From: an uncultured Chloroflexales bacterium
GTDB taxonomy: Bacteria > Chloroflexota > Chloroflexia > Chloroflexales > Chloroflexaceae
Length of the DNA stretch: 64,000 bases
Reading direction: 5' to 3'
Assembly (NCBI GenBank): GCA_937918935.1
Contig: CAKZSI010000028.1
Coordinates: 62,001-126,000, forward strand
The translations under genes were made by a program, and so were the position numbers. The notes under the pieces were generated by a model. The model did not search any database. It was given only the letters and a program-made list of their open reading frames with translations, and was not told the origin of the DNA. The first letter of the stretch is position 1. The number at the start of each line of letters is the position of its first letter. Positions 16,849 to 24,841 of the stretch are shown piece by piece.

Positions 16849-16879
16849 ACTGAGAGCAACGCTCTCGGTTTCTTCTTTT
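16849..16879 (+). terminator. Attenuator-like terminator in the greA leader
   Basis: Nine base pairs (16849-16857 with 16861-16869, one G-T wobble) close an AAC loop and are followed by a T-rich tract (TTTCTTCTTTT). It lies ~50 nt after the predicted start site and ~90 nt before greA, so part of the transcripts should stop at ~80 nt. Escherichia coli greA has a comparable leader terminator that generates the GraL RNAs; the parallel here is inferred. Confidence 0.65.
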
Positions 16880-16966
16880 CGTCGCCTGGAGCAGGGTTCG
16901 CACCCTCTGCGGCCCTTCCACGCTGTAGCTCCTACGGCGATTGGTCAGCACAGAGGCAGCCACACA

Positions 16967-17440
16967 ATGACAGACAAGACAACGTACCTCACACGTGAGG
17001 GCCGCGCCAGGCTCGAGGCAGAACTCGAGCACCTCCAGACGGTTGAGCGTAAACATGTTGCGGAGCGTATTGCCGCCGCCAAAGAGCTCGGCGACATCTC
17101 CGAGAGCGGGGAGTACGAAGACGCCAAAAAGGCGCAGTCCCTGCTTGAAGGTCGCATCCGCGAATTGAAGAGCCTCCTTTCCCGTGCCGAAACGATCGAC
17201 GACGAGCAGACCAGTAATGGCGAGGTTCGCGTCGGTTCCTCGGTGACCGTGCGCTTTGATGAAGACGGTGAAGAGGAGACCTGGATGATCGTCGGGAGCG
17301 CCGAAGCCAATCCCCGTCAGGGTCGCATCTCCAACGAGTCGCCGATCGGCGCCGCCATTCTCGGCAAGCGCCCGCGCCAGAAGGTCACTGTGCAAACTCC
17401 CTCTGGCGTGATGAAACTGACCATCGTCAGGGTGCGCTAG
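16967..17440 (+). CDS. greA: Transcription elongation factor GreA
   Basis: A 157-residue GreA: an N-terminal antiparallel coiled coil (about 10-75) with the tip GDISESGEYEDAKKAQ, carrying the acidic residues that act in RNA polymerase's secondary channel to stimulate transcript cleavage. The C-terminal FKBP-like domain (about 85-157) has VRVGSSVTVRFDEDGEEE, NESPIGAAILGK and VQTPSGVMKLTIVRV. Length is typical. A strong promoter and a leader attenuator lie upstream and an excellent intrinsic terminator lies downstream, so greA is most likely monocistronic. Confidence 0.97.
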   Translation: MTDKTTYLTREGRARLEAELEHLQTVERKHVAERIAAAKELGDISESGEYEDAKKAQSLLEGRIRELKSLLSRAETIDDEQTSNGEVRVGSSVTVRFDEDGEEETWMIVGSAEANPRQGRISNESPIGAAILGKRPRQKVTVQTPSGVMKLTIVRVR

Positions 17441-17523
17441 ACGGATTGCCGGCCCCGGGGTCTATACCTGAGTCAAAGCCTCTCCAGTTTCGCCTGGTGC
17501 GCTTGTTGTCTATGGCCCACCTT

Positions 17524-17558
17524 GCTCCACCTCTCCGCCGGAGAGGTGGAGCTTTTTT
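17524..17558 (+). terminator. Intrinsic terminator of greA
   Basis: A 13-bp perfect stem (17524-17536 with 17540-17552) with a GCC loop is followed by six T residues (17553-17558). This is the best Rho-independent terminator in the window. Confidence 0.92.
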
Positions 17559-17602
17559 CCTCAGGCGTGGTTTCGCTGCGCGGCGAGCGACGCAAGCGAT
17601 GG

Positions 17603-17608
17603 TATAAT
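17603..17608 (+). promoter_or_regulatory. lysS -10 box
   Basis: A perfect TATAAT 65 nt before the lysS start codon. The -35 region (around 17580-17585) is poor, so an activator or an extended element may be needed. Confidence 0.55.
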
Positions 17609-17672
17609 GAAGCGAGTGCGCCACGCTCGGTGCAGTGGCCTTTTTGCATGCTTCTGTTGACCATACGGATCC

Positions 17673-19145
17673 ATGGAGCTCAACGATCTTCAGGCCCAGC
17701 GGGCTGCCAAGCTGGAACGGCTGCGCGGCGCGGGCGTTGACCCCTTTCCTACCCGCGCCGCGCCCACCCATCAGGTGGCCGAGGTGCTCGCGCGCTTCGA
17801 TGAGTTTGCCGCCGCCGCTATGCCGGTGACCATCGCCGGGCGCATTGTCGGCGCGCGTCGCATCATGGGCAAGATCGCCTTCGCGCACCTCGAAGATGGC
17901 ACCGGGACGATACAGCTCTGGATCAGCCGCGCCGATCTGGGTGAGGTCTGGTTCGAGCGTTTTCGTGATGAGCTTGACACCTTCGATATCGTGCAGGCCA
18001 GCGGCGCCCTGCGCCGCACAAAGACGGGCGAAGCCTCGCTCTTCGTCACCGAATTGACGCTCCTCGCAAAGGCGATCAACCCGCCGCCCGAAAAATGGGC
18101 CGGTTTGCAGGATGTCGAGGAGCGCCACCGCCAGCGCTACCTCGATCTGATTGTCAACCACGAGGTGCGCGAGATCTTCCGCGCCCGCGCGCGGGCCATT
18201 ACTGCGATGCGGCGCGTGCTCGATGCGCGCGGCTTCCTCGAAGTGGAAACGCCGGTGCTTCAGCCCGTCTATGGCGGCGCCGCGGCGCGACCCTTCACGA
18301 CCTATCATAACGCGCTGGGCCAGGGGCTGTACCTGCGCATTGCCACCGAACTCTACCTCAAACGCCTGATCGTCGGGGGCTACCCCGGGGTCTATGAGAT
18401 CGGCAAGAACTTCCGCAACGAAGGCGTTGACCGGAGCCACAATCCTGAGTTCACCATGATGGAGTGCTACCAGGCCTACGCCGACTATACGCACATGATG
18501 CTGCTGGTCGAGGAGCTGATGCGTGAGATGGCGGTCGCCGCCACCGGCGCGCCACGCACGCGCTACCAGGGCCAGGAGCTTGACTTTGAGCGTCCATGGG
18601 TGCGCATGACCATGGCCGAGGCCATTGTGGAGCGAACGGGAATTGATATCCGCGAGGTCAGCACCCTCGGCGCCCTGCGCGAGGCCGTCGCGGCGGCCAA
18701 TCTGAAGCTCGAACCGAAACCGACCTGGGGCAAACAGGTTGATGAGTTGTTCAGCGAGTATGTGCAGCCCCACCTGGTGCAGCCGACCTTCATTCTCGAC
18801 TACCCGGTGGAACTGTCGCCGCTGGCGAAACGCAAGCCCGATGATCCCGCCTTTACCGAACGTTTCGAGGCCTTTGTCGCCGCGATGGAAGTCGGCAATG
18901 CCTTCACTGAGTTGAACGACCCTTTTGACCAGGAACAACGCTTTCTGGAGCAGGGCCGTGATTTCGCCGCCGGCGACGAAGAGGCCCACCAGATGGACAC
19001 GGATTTTCTCAACGCGCTGCTCTATGGCATGCCGCCGACAGGCGGCCTGGGGATGGGTATTGATCGGATCATGATGGTGCTGGCGGATCGGCCCAACATC
19101 CGTGAGGTGATCCTCTTTCCCCATATGCGCAAACGCGAAGAGTAA
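17673..19145 (+). CDS. lysS: Lysyl-tRNA synthetase, class II
   Basis: A 490-residue class IIb synthetase charging tRNA(Lys). The N-terminal OB-fold anticodon-binding domain covers about residues 50-160 ([24 protein letters not shown]). Catalytic motif 1 region is [14 protein letters not shown], motif 2 is [18 protein letters not shown], and motif 3 is [19 protein letters not shown] near the C-terminus, all intact. [18 protein letters not shown] marks the domain junction. It starts at ATG 17673, 58 nt after the probable transcription start. It directly follows greA, a neighbourhood seen in many bacteria, although a strong terminator separates the two. Confidence 0.97.
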   Translation: MELNDLQAQRAAKLERLRGAGVDPFPTRAAPTHQVAEVLARFDEFAAAAMPVTIAGRIVGARRIMGKIAFAHLEDGTGTIQLWISRADLGEVWFERFRDELDTFDIVQASGALRRTKTGEASLFVTELTLLAKAINPPPEKWAGLQDVEERHRQRYLDLIVNHEVREIFRARARAITAMRRVLDARGFLEVETPVLQPVYGGAAARPFTTYHNALGQGLYLRIATELYLKRLIVGGYPGVYEIGKNFRNEGVDRSHNPEFTMMECYQAYADYTHMMLLVEELMREMAVAATGAPRTRYQGQELDFERPWVRMTMAEAIVERTGIDIREVSTLGALREAVAAANLKLEPKPTWGKQVDELFSEYVQPHLVQPTFILDYPVELSPLAKRKPDDPAFTERFEAFVAAMEVGNAFTELNDPFDQEQRFLEQGRDFAAGDEEAHQMDTDFLNALLYGMPPTGGLGMGIDRIMMVLADRPNIREVILFPHMRKREE

Positions 19146-19208
19146 GGAAGGTTGCGATCCCCTTTCCCCCACATCCCTCCAGGATGGACGGGGATGGTCG
19201 TGCCCTGC

Positions 19209-19226
19209 TGCAACAACGCTGTTGCA
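19209..19226 (+). promoter_or_regulatory. Palindromic operator candidate upstream of the AbrB/Doc pair
   Basis: TGCAACA-ACGC-TGTTGCA is a perfect 7-bp inverted repeat ~100 nt before the antitoxin-like gene. Toxin-antitoxin operons are usually autorepressed through such sites. No promoter could be assigned with confidence. Confidence 0.4.
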
Positions 19227-19326
19227 TCCGGATGTTGAACCGTGCAGTCGCCTGGCGTCCGATGTGCCGAGGCGCTGCGACGGGGTCTGCGTCGTCGTAT
19301 GGTTGACCGATATAAGGAGTATGCCG

Positions 19327-19542
19327 ATGCCCCGCTCGTTTACGATCGAGCGCGAGAATCTGCCGCCCGTGGTGCAGGGCTGGCTGCGCGCCGTAGGTCT
19401 GGGGGAGGAGGAGATCGTCGAAATCGTCTTCACCGAGCAGGAAGTGCTGCTGCGCCGCCCCATGAGCCCGCAGCTCCGCGCCTGGGCCAAAGAGGTAAGC
19501 GATAAGTACGACAAGGCCTTCCGCCAGATCGCCGGGCTGTAA
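19327..19542 (+). CDS. Small AbrB/MazE-like protein, probable antitoxin partner
   Basis: A 71-residue protein. The first ~45 residues (RSFTIERENLPPVVQGWLRAVG, EEEIVEIVFTEQEVLLRRP) resemble a swapped-hairpin AbrB fold and the C-terminal helix (QLRAWAKEVSDKYDKAFRQIAGL) looks like a toxin-binding tail. AAGGAG at 19314-19319 lies 7 nt before ATG 19327 and only 1 nt before ATG 19321, so 19327 is preferred. A Doc-like gene follows 35 nt downstream. The antitoxin role is inferred from size, fold and position. Confidence 0.7.
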   Translation: MPRSFTIERENLPPVVQGWLRAVGLGEEEIVEIVFTEQEVLLRRPMSPQLRAWAKEVSDKYDKAFRQIAGL

Positions 19543-19577
19543 GCGTATGGGCTGCCGTGGCAGCGTCGCCTCGGTAG

Positions 19578-19973
19578 ATGGTTCGTAGTATGAATTACCT
19601 GACCAGAGAAGAGCTCCTCGACCTGCACGCCTACGCCGTGGAACGCTATGGGGGCCTGCTCGGGATCAAGAGCCAGGATCGTTTGCTGACGGTGGTGAAT
19701 GCCCCGCGTCAGGAGATGTTTGGCGCCGAGTTGTATCCCGATGTGTGCGCCAAGGCGGCGGCGCTGGTTTATTTGATCGTTAAGAGCCATCCGTTCGTAG
19801 GAGCAAATGAAGCGACGGCGTTGCTGGCTCTACTACGGTTTCTTGAAGTGAACGGGGTTGCGCTCAAACCCGAGATCAGTTCCAGTGAACTTGCTTATGT
19901 CTTCCGGGCGCTGAGCAACTCCGATATGGACAAAGAGGGTCTCGAGCGGTGGCTGCGCGACAGTGTTGCGTAG
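19578..19973 (+). CDS. Doc/Fic-family protein with degenerate catalytic motif
   Basis: A 131-residue protein with the Doc architecture: YLTREELLDLHAYAVERYGGLLGIKSQDRLLTVV, a helical core and a C-terminal LRFLEVNGV segment. Doc toxins (kinases of EF-Tu in phage P1) use HxFx(D/N)(A/G)NKR. Here the segment reads HPFVGANEATA: His and Asn are kept, but the Mg-binding Asp is Gly, and the Lys and Arg that hold ATP phosphates are Glu and Ala. The fold seems kept and the reading frame intact. An inactivated toxin, or one repurposed with its AbrB-like neighbour, is likely. ATG 19578 and ATG 19590 are both possible starts; neither has a strong ribosome binding site. Confidence 0.83.
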   Translation: MVRSMNYLTREELLDLHAYAVERYGGLLGIKSQDRLLTVVNAPRQEMFGAELYPDVCAKAAALVYLIVKSHPFVGANEATALLALLRFLEVNGVALKPEISSSELAYVFRALSNSDMDKEGLERWLRDSVA

Positions 19974-19983
19974 GAGCAAGGCC

Positions 19984-20973
19984 ATGACCCGGGTTTTTAT
20001 TAACGGGATTGATGGGCTGCTCGGCGCGCGAGTGGCGGAGTTGATCAGTCGTGATCGCGAGGCGCGTATCGTTGGCCTGGGGCGCGCCCGCCCTCCCGCC
20101 CCCGTCGGACGTGCCGAATGGTTCGCTGCCAGGCTTTCGGGGAAGCAGTTCGTTGAGTTGCTGCGTGCCGAGGCGATCGAGGTAGTGGTGCACCTCGATT
20201 TTGCCGGTGCTGAACGGCCCGCCGAGGATCGCGAACAGGCGGTCCAGCAGAATGTGATTGGCTCGATGGAGTTGTTTGGGGCCTGCGCCGCCGCGGGGGT
20301 GCGGCGCGTCGTGCTGCTCAGCCACGTCGGCGTGTATGGCGCCAGCGCCCTCAACCCTGCCATGATCACCGAGGACCGCCCTATCGCCCTTGCGACCCTC
20401 AGCGGTCTCCTGCGCGACTTTGCCGAGGTTGAGCAGTTCGCAATCGATTTCGTCGCCCGGCGCCCAATGCTACAGGTCGTGCCTCTGCGCCTGGCTTCCC
20501 TCATCGGCGGCTGGTCGCCCATGGTTGACTATTTGACCAATCCCGGCCCGCCGATGCTGGTGGGTTTCGATCCGCGTATCCAGTTGCTGGGGCTTGATGA
20601 CGCCGCTGAGGGTTTCGCGCGGGCCGCCCTGTCCACCGTGGCTGGCCCGTTTAATCTGGCCTCTGATGATGTGCTGCGTCTCTCCCAGGCCATCCGCCTG
20701 GCCGGCCAGCAGCCCGCGGCCCTGCTCGAACCGGTGGTGGAGCTGGCGCTCTCGCTGGGTAATCACGCCATCCTTGGTCACTGGCCGTTTGGCCCGAGCT
20801 TTTTGCGCTATAGCTGTGTGGTGGATACGCAGCGCGCGAAGTGTGAGCTTGGCTGGGCGCCCACGCGCAGCGCCGCCGAACTTATCCAGATGCTGCGCGC
20901 CAATGGGCGCCTTGTTGAGGATCGCGCGGAGTCCGAAGCGGCGCTCCGCGAGTTCCTCGCCCGAAGGAGCTAG
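19984..20973 (+). CDS. NAD-dependent epimerase/dehydratase-like (extended SDR)
   Basis: A 329-residue extended-SDR protein. The nucleotide-binding loop is RVFINGIDGLLGARVAEL (GxxGxxG), followed by VVVHLDFAG and VVLLSHVGVYGAS. The catalytic YxxxK is not evident: after SHVGVYG comes LATLSGLLRDFAEVEQFAID, where Lys and Tyr are missing. A binding rather than catalytic role is therefore possible. The C-terminus contains FLRYSCVVDTQRAKCELGWAPT, typical of sugar epimerases. GGAG precedes ATG 19984, which overlaps the frame end of the Doc-like gene region by spacing of only 10 nt. The acyltransferase gene begins 3 nt after its stop. Confidence 0.82.
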   Translation: MTRVFINGIDGLLGARVAELISRDREARIVGLGRARPPAPVGRAEWFAARLSGKQFVELLRAEAIEVVVHLDFAGAERPAEDREQAVQQNVIGSMELFGACAAAGVRRVVLLSHVGVYGASALNPAMITEDRPIALATLSGLLRDFAEVEQFAIDFVARRPMLQVVPLRLASLIGGWSPMVDYLTNPGPPMLVGFDPRIQLLGLDDAAEGFARAALSTVAGPFNLASDDVLRLSQAIRLAGQQPAALLEPVVELALSLGNHAILGHWPFGPSFLRYSCVVDTQRAKCELGWAPTRSAAELIQMLRANGRLVEDRAESEAALREFLARRS

Positions 20974-20976
20974 CCC

Positions 20977-22752
20977 GTGAGTGATGATACCAGCCCCAAT
21001 GGGCGCCCCACCGAGGCGACCGAGAGTCAGCCTGATCCGGGCATCGCTGGCGCCGATCAGGTCGCCGCGCCCGAGGCCTTGAACAATGCCGTCGTCGGCC
21101 CCGATGAGCGCGTGCCCCCGCCAGAACCTGCGCCTGATGCCGCGCAGGGGGCCATTCCTGGAAGTTCTGAGGGCGCGCCTCCTCCCGAAAGCGTGCCCGC
21201 CGTCGCGCAGGAGCCTGCCGCCGGCCCCGATGAGGCCGCCCCTGTGGCGGACGCTCCGCCTGCCCAGGGCGCCGCGCCGAAGAAGGGTGCCCGGCGCGCA
21301 CCCTCCTCCACCGCCGCGAGCGGCAAAGGCAGCCGCAAGAACGCCGCCGCGTCGGCCGCCAGCACCACCAGCCGGGCCAGGACCAGCGGCCGGGCGAAAC
21401 AGGCGCCTCCGGCGGTGATGGAGGCGCCCTCCGCCGAGGCGGAAGGCGCCCTCTCGGTAGACGCTGCCGAAGGGGGCTTCGACGTGCCCGTCGGGGAGAC
21501 GAAGACCGCGCCCCCCTCTGCCCCGAGCTGGTTCGATGTGCCCGTGGCCGACGCCACCCCGGCGTCAGGCGCCGCGCCATCCACCGCCCCGACCACGTCA
21601 TTCTGGTCAGAACGCCCCATTGAACTCGCGACGCCTCCCTCCGCCGGGAGCCTCTATGAGGCCTCCAATGCCGAGCGCGCCGCCGGGCCGGCCGATGCGC
21701 GCTTCGAGTTCGAGGTGGAGGTGCGCAACAATGTCGCTGAGAGCGTTACCAGCGAAGTGAGCGAGATGCAGAACATGGCCGCTGGCCTGCTGCGCCTGGT
21801 GGGTGAAAACATGCGCCGCATGACCGACCGGCAGGTCGAGCGGGCCAATGAGATTCTGCGGAACATTGACCTGAAAGATTATCTTGACCCCGATTTCTGG
21901 AAGGGTATCGGGATGGTCTTGCGCTACCAGATTGATGAGCAGGTCGGCTTCATCAAGCGCCGGCTCAACGGGGAGTACTCCACCGACCCCTTCGGTATGG
22001 ACCCAGAGGTGATCGCGGTGGTCCGGCCCTTCCTGAATTTTATGTACCGCACCTGGTGGCGCGTCAGGGCCGAGGGGTTGGAGAACGTGCCCGCCACGGG
22101 GCGCGCGCTGCTCGTCGCAAACCATAGCGGTGTGTTGCCCTGGGACGGGGCTATGATCGCCGCGGCGGTGGCCGAGGATCACCCGGCGCAGAACGACCGT
22201 ATCGTTCGCAGCCTGCACCTGCACTGGTTCAGCACGTTGCCCTTCGTCGCGCCGATGCTGGCGGCGATGGGGCAGGTGCCCGGCTTGCCCGAAAACGCCA
22301 TCCGCCTGCTGCAAAACGATGAACTGGTCTGCGTCTTCCCGGAGGGCCTCAAGGGCGTGGGCAAGCTCTACAAGGATCGCTACAAACTCGCCCGCTTCGG
22401 TCGCGGCGGCTTTGTGCAGGCCGCCCTGCGCGCGCAGTCGCCCATTGTGCCCGTGGCGGTGGTGGGCGCCGAAGAGATCTACCCTATGCTCGGCAATGCC
22501 CAGCCGATCGCCAGGCTCCTGGGGATGCCCTATTTCCCGATTACCCCCTTCTTCCCCTGGCTGGGCATCTTCGGGGCCATTCCCCTGCCCACGCGCTGGT
22601 CAATTACCTTCTGCGAGCCGTTGCCCACCGATACCTACGATCCCTCGGAGGCCGATGATCCCCTGACTGTCCTCGGTCTGACCGAACTGGTCCGCGAGCG
22701 TATCCAGGCGACGATTGACGCGAAACTGGCCGAGCGGAAGATGGTCTTTTAG
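20977..22752 (+). CDS. PlsC/LPLAT-superfamily acyltransferase with long disordered N-terminus
   Basis: A 591-residue protein starting at GTG 20977 (AAGGAG upstream, inside the previous gene). Residues 1-240 are Ala/Pro/Glu-rich low-complexity sequence with a basic stretch (about 103-150), likely disordered. Residues ~245-340 are helical (SEMQNMAAGLLRLVGENMRR). The acyltransferase domain follows: VANHSGVLPWDGAMI near residue 380 and VFPEGLKGVGK near 454. The His-to-Asp spacing is that of the MGAT/DGAT-like subgroup (HSGxxPxD), not the HX4D of PlsC. It probably esterifies a glycerolipid or carotenoid-type acceptor at the membrane. Tight coupling with the epimerase-like gene suggests they act together. 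Confidence 0.85.
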   Translation: MSDDTSPNGRPTEATESQPDPGIAGADQVAAPEALNNAVVGPDERVPPPEPAPDAAQGAIPGSSEGAPPPESVPAVAQEPAAGPDEAAPVADAPPAQGAAPKKGARRAPSSTAASGKGSRKNAAASAASTTSRARTSGRAKQAPPAVMEAPSAEAEGALSVDAAEGGFDVPVGETKTAPPSAPSWFDVPVADATPASGAAPSTAPTTSFWSERPIELATPPSAGSLYEASNAERAAGPADARFEFEVEVRNNVAESVTSEVSEMQNMAAGLLRLVGENMRRMTDRQVERANEILRNIDLKDYLDPDFWKGIGMVLRYQIDEQVGFIKRRLNGEYSTDPFGMDPEVIAVVRPFLNFMYRTWWRVRAEGLENVPATGRALLVANHSGVLPWDGAMIAAAVAEDHPAQNDRIVRSLHLHWFSTLPFVAPMLAAMGQVPGLPENAIRLLQNDELVCVFPEGLKGVGKLYKDRYKLARFGRGGFVQAALRAQSPIVPVAVVGAEEIYPMLGNAQPIARLLGMPYFPITPFFPWLGIFGAIPLPTRWSITFCEPLPTDTYDPSEADDPLTVLGLTELVRERIQATIDAKLAERKMVF

Positions 22753-22756
22753 GTTC

Positions 22757-22803
22757 CTCCTCGGAAGGTCGGAAACAGGTTGCCTTTCCCACCTTCCGAG
22801 GAG
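22757..22803. repeat. Bipartite palindrome / terminator after the acyltransferase gene
   Basis: Thirteen bp (22757-22769 with 22791-22803, CTCCTCGGAAGGT-type arm) flank an inner type-B-like GGAAA/TTTCC pair. It stands just after the stop codon and probably ends the Doc-epimerase-acyltransferase transcript. Confidence 0.65.
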
Positions 22804-22901
22804 AGAAGCTATTCGGCCAGGCAGATTGCCCCTGCCCCCGCCGCTGGCGCTGTGGTATCCTGATTCCAGGCTCGATCATCTGGAAAGGATACCTCAACCT
22901 C

Positions 22902-24137
22902 ATGCCAGGACGGCTCATTGTCGTGTTGCTGATCATGGCCCTGCTGGCCGGCTGTGGGGCGGCCTCCAGCGCCGCAACGCTTCCCACGCCCACGTCCTCG
23001 GCGCGCCCTCCGGCGACCCCGGCCGCGCCCCGCGCCACCCCCGCCGCGCCCGCCAATGATCTCGAACGGCTCTCCTTCCGCCTCGCGCCAGTTGTGCAGG
23101 GCCTCCGCCGTCCCACCCATGTGACCAGCGCCGGTGACGGCAGCGGTCGGCTCTTCGTGGTCGAACAGGCCGGACAGGTGCGCATCGTGCGCGATGGGCG
23201 GTTGCTGCCCCGCCCCTTTCTCGACATCGCGGCCCTGGTTGGCTCGCGCGGCAATGAGCAGGGCCTGCTCAGCGTCGCCTTCCATCCCCGTTTCGCCGAG
23301 AATGGGACGTTCTTCGTTAATTACACCAACCATGACGGCCATACCATCGTGGCGCGCTACCGCGTCAGCCGGGACGACCCCGACCGCGCCGAGCCGTCCA
23401 GCGCCACTGTGCTGCTGACGATCGAGCAACCCGCCGCCAATCACAATGGCGGCCTGGTGAAGTTCGGCCCCGATGGTTACCTCTACATCGGCACGGGTGA
23501 CGGCGGCGCCGCGGGCGACCCCTGGAACAACGGGCAGCGCCTCGATACGCTGCTCGGCAAACTGCTGCGTATTGATGTGAACGGCGCCGCGCCCTACGCC
23601 GTTCCTGCCGATAACCCCATGCTCAACCGCGCTGGCGCCCGTCCGGAGATCTGGGCCTATGGGCTGCGGAACCCCTGGCGCTTCTCCTTCGACCGCGCCA
23701 CGGGCGACCTGTTCATCGCCGATGTGGGCCAGAATGCCTGGGAAGAGGTGCACGTTCAGCCCGCCGGCAGCCGTGGCGGCGAGAACTATGGCTGGAAGAT
23801 CATGGAGGGCGAGACCTGCTTTCGCGCCGAGCAGTGCGACCAGAGCGGCCTGGAGTTGCCCATCGCGGTCTACGGCCACGGTTCGCCTGCTGGGGGCTGT
23901 TCGATCACCGGAGGCTACGTCTATCGCGGCGCGGCCTTCCCGCGGCTCGTGGGGACGTACCTGTACGCCGATTACTGCAGCGGCAACCTCTGGGGGCTGC
24001 GCGCCAGCGGCGCCGGGTGGAGCGGCGCGCTGCTGGGCGTCCTGAACATTCGCCCCAGTTCCTTTGGCGAGGACGAGGCTGGCGAACTCTACCTGACCGA
24101 TCACAGCGGGGGCCTGTACCGTCTCGTGGTCGAGTAG
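22902..24137 (+). CDS. PQQ-dependent sugar dehydrogenase-like lipoprotein (GSDH family)
   Basis: A 411-residue exported lipoprotein. The signal peptide RLIVVLLIMALLAGCG has a lipobox LAGC, followed by an Ala/Pro/Thr linker to about residue 52. The six-bladed propeller belongs to the soluble glucose dehydrogenase / HHIP-like family: HVTSAGDGSGRLFVVEQAG, GLLSVAFHPRF, NHNGGLVKFGPDGYLYIGTGDGG, WAYGLRNPWRFSFD, IADVGQNAWEEV and GENYGWKIMEG. Such enzymes oxidise aldoses with PQQ outside the membrane, or act as lactonase-like propellers; PQQ synthesis genes are not in the window. It is separated from the preceding gene by a terminator-like palindrome. Confidence 0.92.
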   Translation: MPGRLIVVLLIMALLAGCGAASSAATLPTPTSSARPPATPAAPRATPAAPANDLERLSFRLAPVVQGLRRPTHVTSAGDGSGRLFVVEQAGQVRIVRDGRLLPRPFLDIAALVGSRGNEQGLLSVAFHPRFAENGTFFVNYTNHDGHTIVARYRVSRDDPDRAEPSSATVLLTIEQPAANHNGGLVKFGPDGYLYIGTGDGGAAGDPWNNGQRLDTLLGKLLRIDVNGAAPYAVPADNPMLNRAGARPEIWAYGLRNPWRFSFDRATGDLFIADVGQNAWEEVHVQPAGSRGGENYGWKIMEGETCFRAEQCDQSGLELPIAVYGHGSPAGGCSITGGYVYRGAAFPRLVGTYLYADYCSGNLWGLRASGAGWSGALLGVLNIRPSSFGEDEAGELYLTDHSGGLYRLVVE

Positions 24138-24207
24138 GGCTGCCCCTGACGGTCGCAACGCTTCTTCGCCGGACCCCCGGATACGACGCCTTGAGGCGCT
24201 GCACAGC

Positions 24208-24624
24208 TTACCAGCCGTATAGCTCCACGGAACAACTCCGCAGCAACCTGCGCTCGACCCACGAACGGGACTCGACCGGCGGAACGCTGTCACCCTCTAT
24301 CGTTTCGGACATCACAAAACGCTCGCCGCGCTTCCAGACCGCGATGCGGTAGCGTCCGCTCATCAGGTTGCGGATGTACGCGGTAGCCTGTGCCACGTCG
24401 TCCTCGGCGTCAGGGTCGAGGGGACTGCCGAAATGCCCGTGGTGCAGGTCAAAGCCCACGGTGATCTCGTCGCCGCTCGTGCTCAGCCAGAACTGCCGTC
24501 CGGACGGCGATTGCAGCTCCACCAGCAGCGAGCCATCATCCTGTTCGCGCGACACGGGCAGCAGTTCCGGCAGGTGGGCGGCGATGGCCCGGCGTGCGGC
24601 TTCGGTGTAGGGGTTCAAGGGCAT
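24208..24624 (-). CDS. Conserved hypothetical protein, 138 aa
   Basis: I do not recognise a family. The frame extends to 24786, but ATG 24624 is the likely start because the upstream part runs through a repeat and has odd composition (His/Met/Arg-rich). The product is soluble with an alpha/beta pattern: ARRAIAAHLPELLPVSREQDDG, LVELQSPSGRQFWLSTSGDEITVGFDLHHGHFG, and a C-terminal YRIAVWKRGERFVMSE. It may be a small immunity-like or adaptor protein; nothing in the sequence shows activity. It is convergent with the sugar dehydrogenase gene. Confidence 0.7.
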   Translation of the reverse strand: MPLNPYTEAARRAIAAHLPELLPVSREQDDGSLLVELQSPSGRQFWLSTSGDEITVGFDLHHGHFGSPLDPDAEDDVAQATAYIRNLMSGRYRIAVWKRGERFVMSETIEGDSVPPVESRSWVERRLLRSCSVELYGW

Positions 24625-24841
24625 AGGATTTGGATTGTGGATTGCTGGATGTGGCGTATCGGTGCATACCGGGGTCTGGGAAGGCGCTGCCCTCCCAGGA
24701 ACCTCGATTATATCATTTTGGATTTTGGATTGCCGTATAGGGCGTCTCAATGCTACCCGGCGATGATGCATATGCATTCTGTTCAACCGGAATTGGCATT
24801 AGAATACGGCGCTGCGCACCAATCCAAAATCCAGGATTGTA
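24625..24841. repeat. Intergenic repeats: 13-bp inverted repeat GGATTTTGGATTG and a type-A palindrome
   Basis: GGATTTTGGATTG (24720-24732) and its exact complement CAATCCAAAATCC (24820-24832) bracket a 113-bp segment. Related GGATTGTGGATTG text lies at ~24632-24645. A type-A palindrome (GGGAAGGC-GCTGCCCTCCC type) is at ~24677-24700. No coding capacity is evident. Confidence 0.5.

Noticed and set aside
17427-19790. A 787-codon minus-strand frame opposite lysS
   Set aside because: It is antisense to lysS, whose class II synthetase motifs are complete; the minus frame has no domain and crosses the greA terminator.
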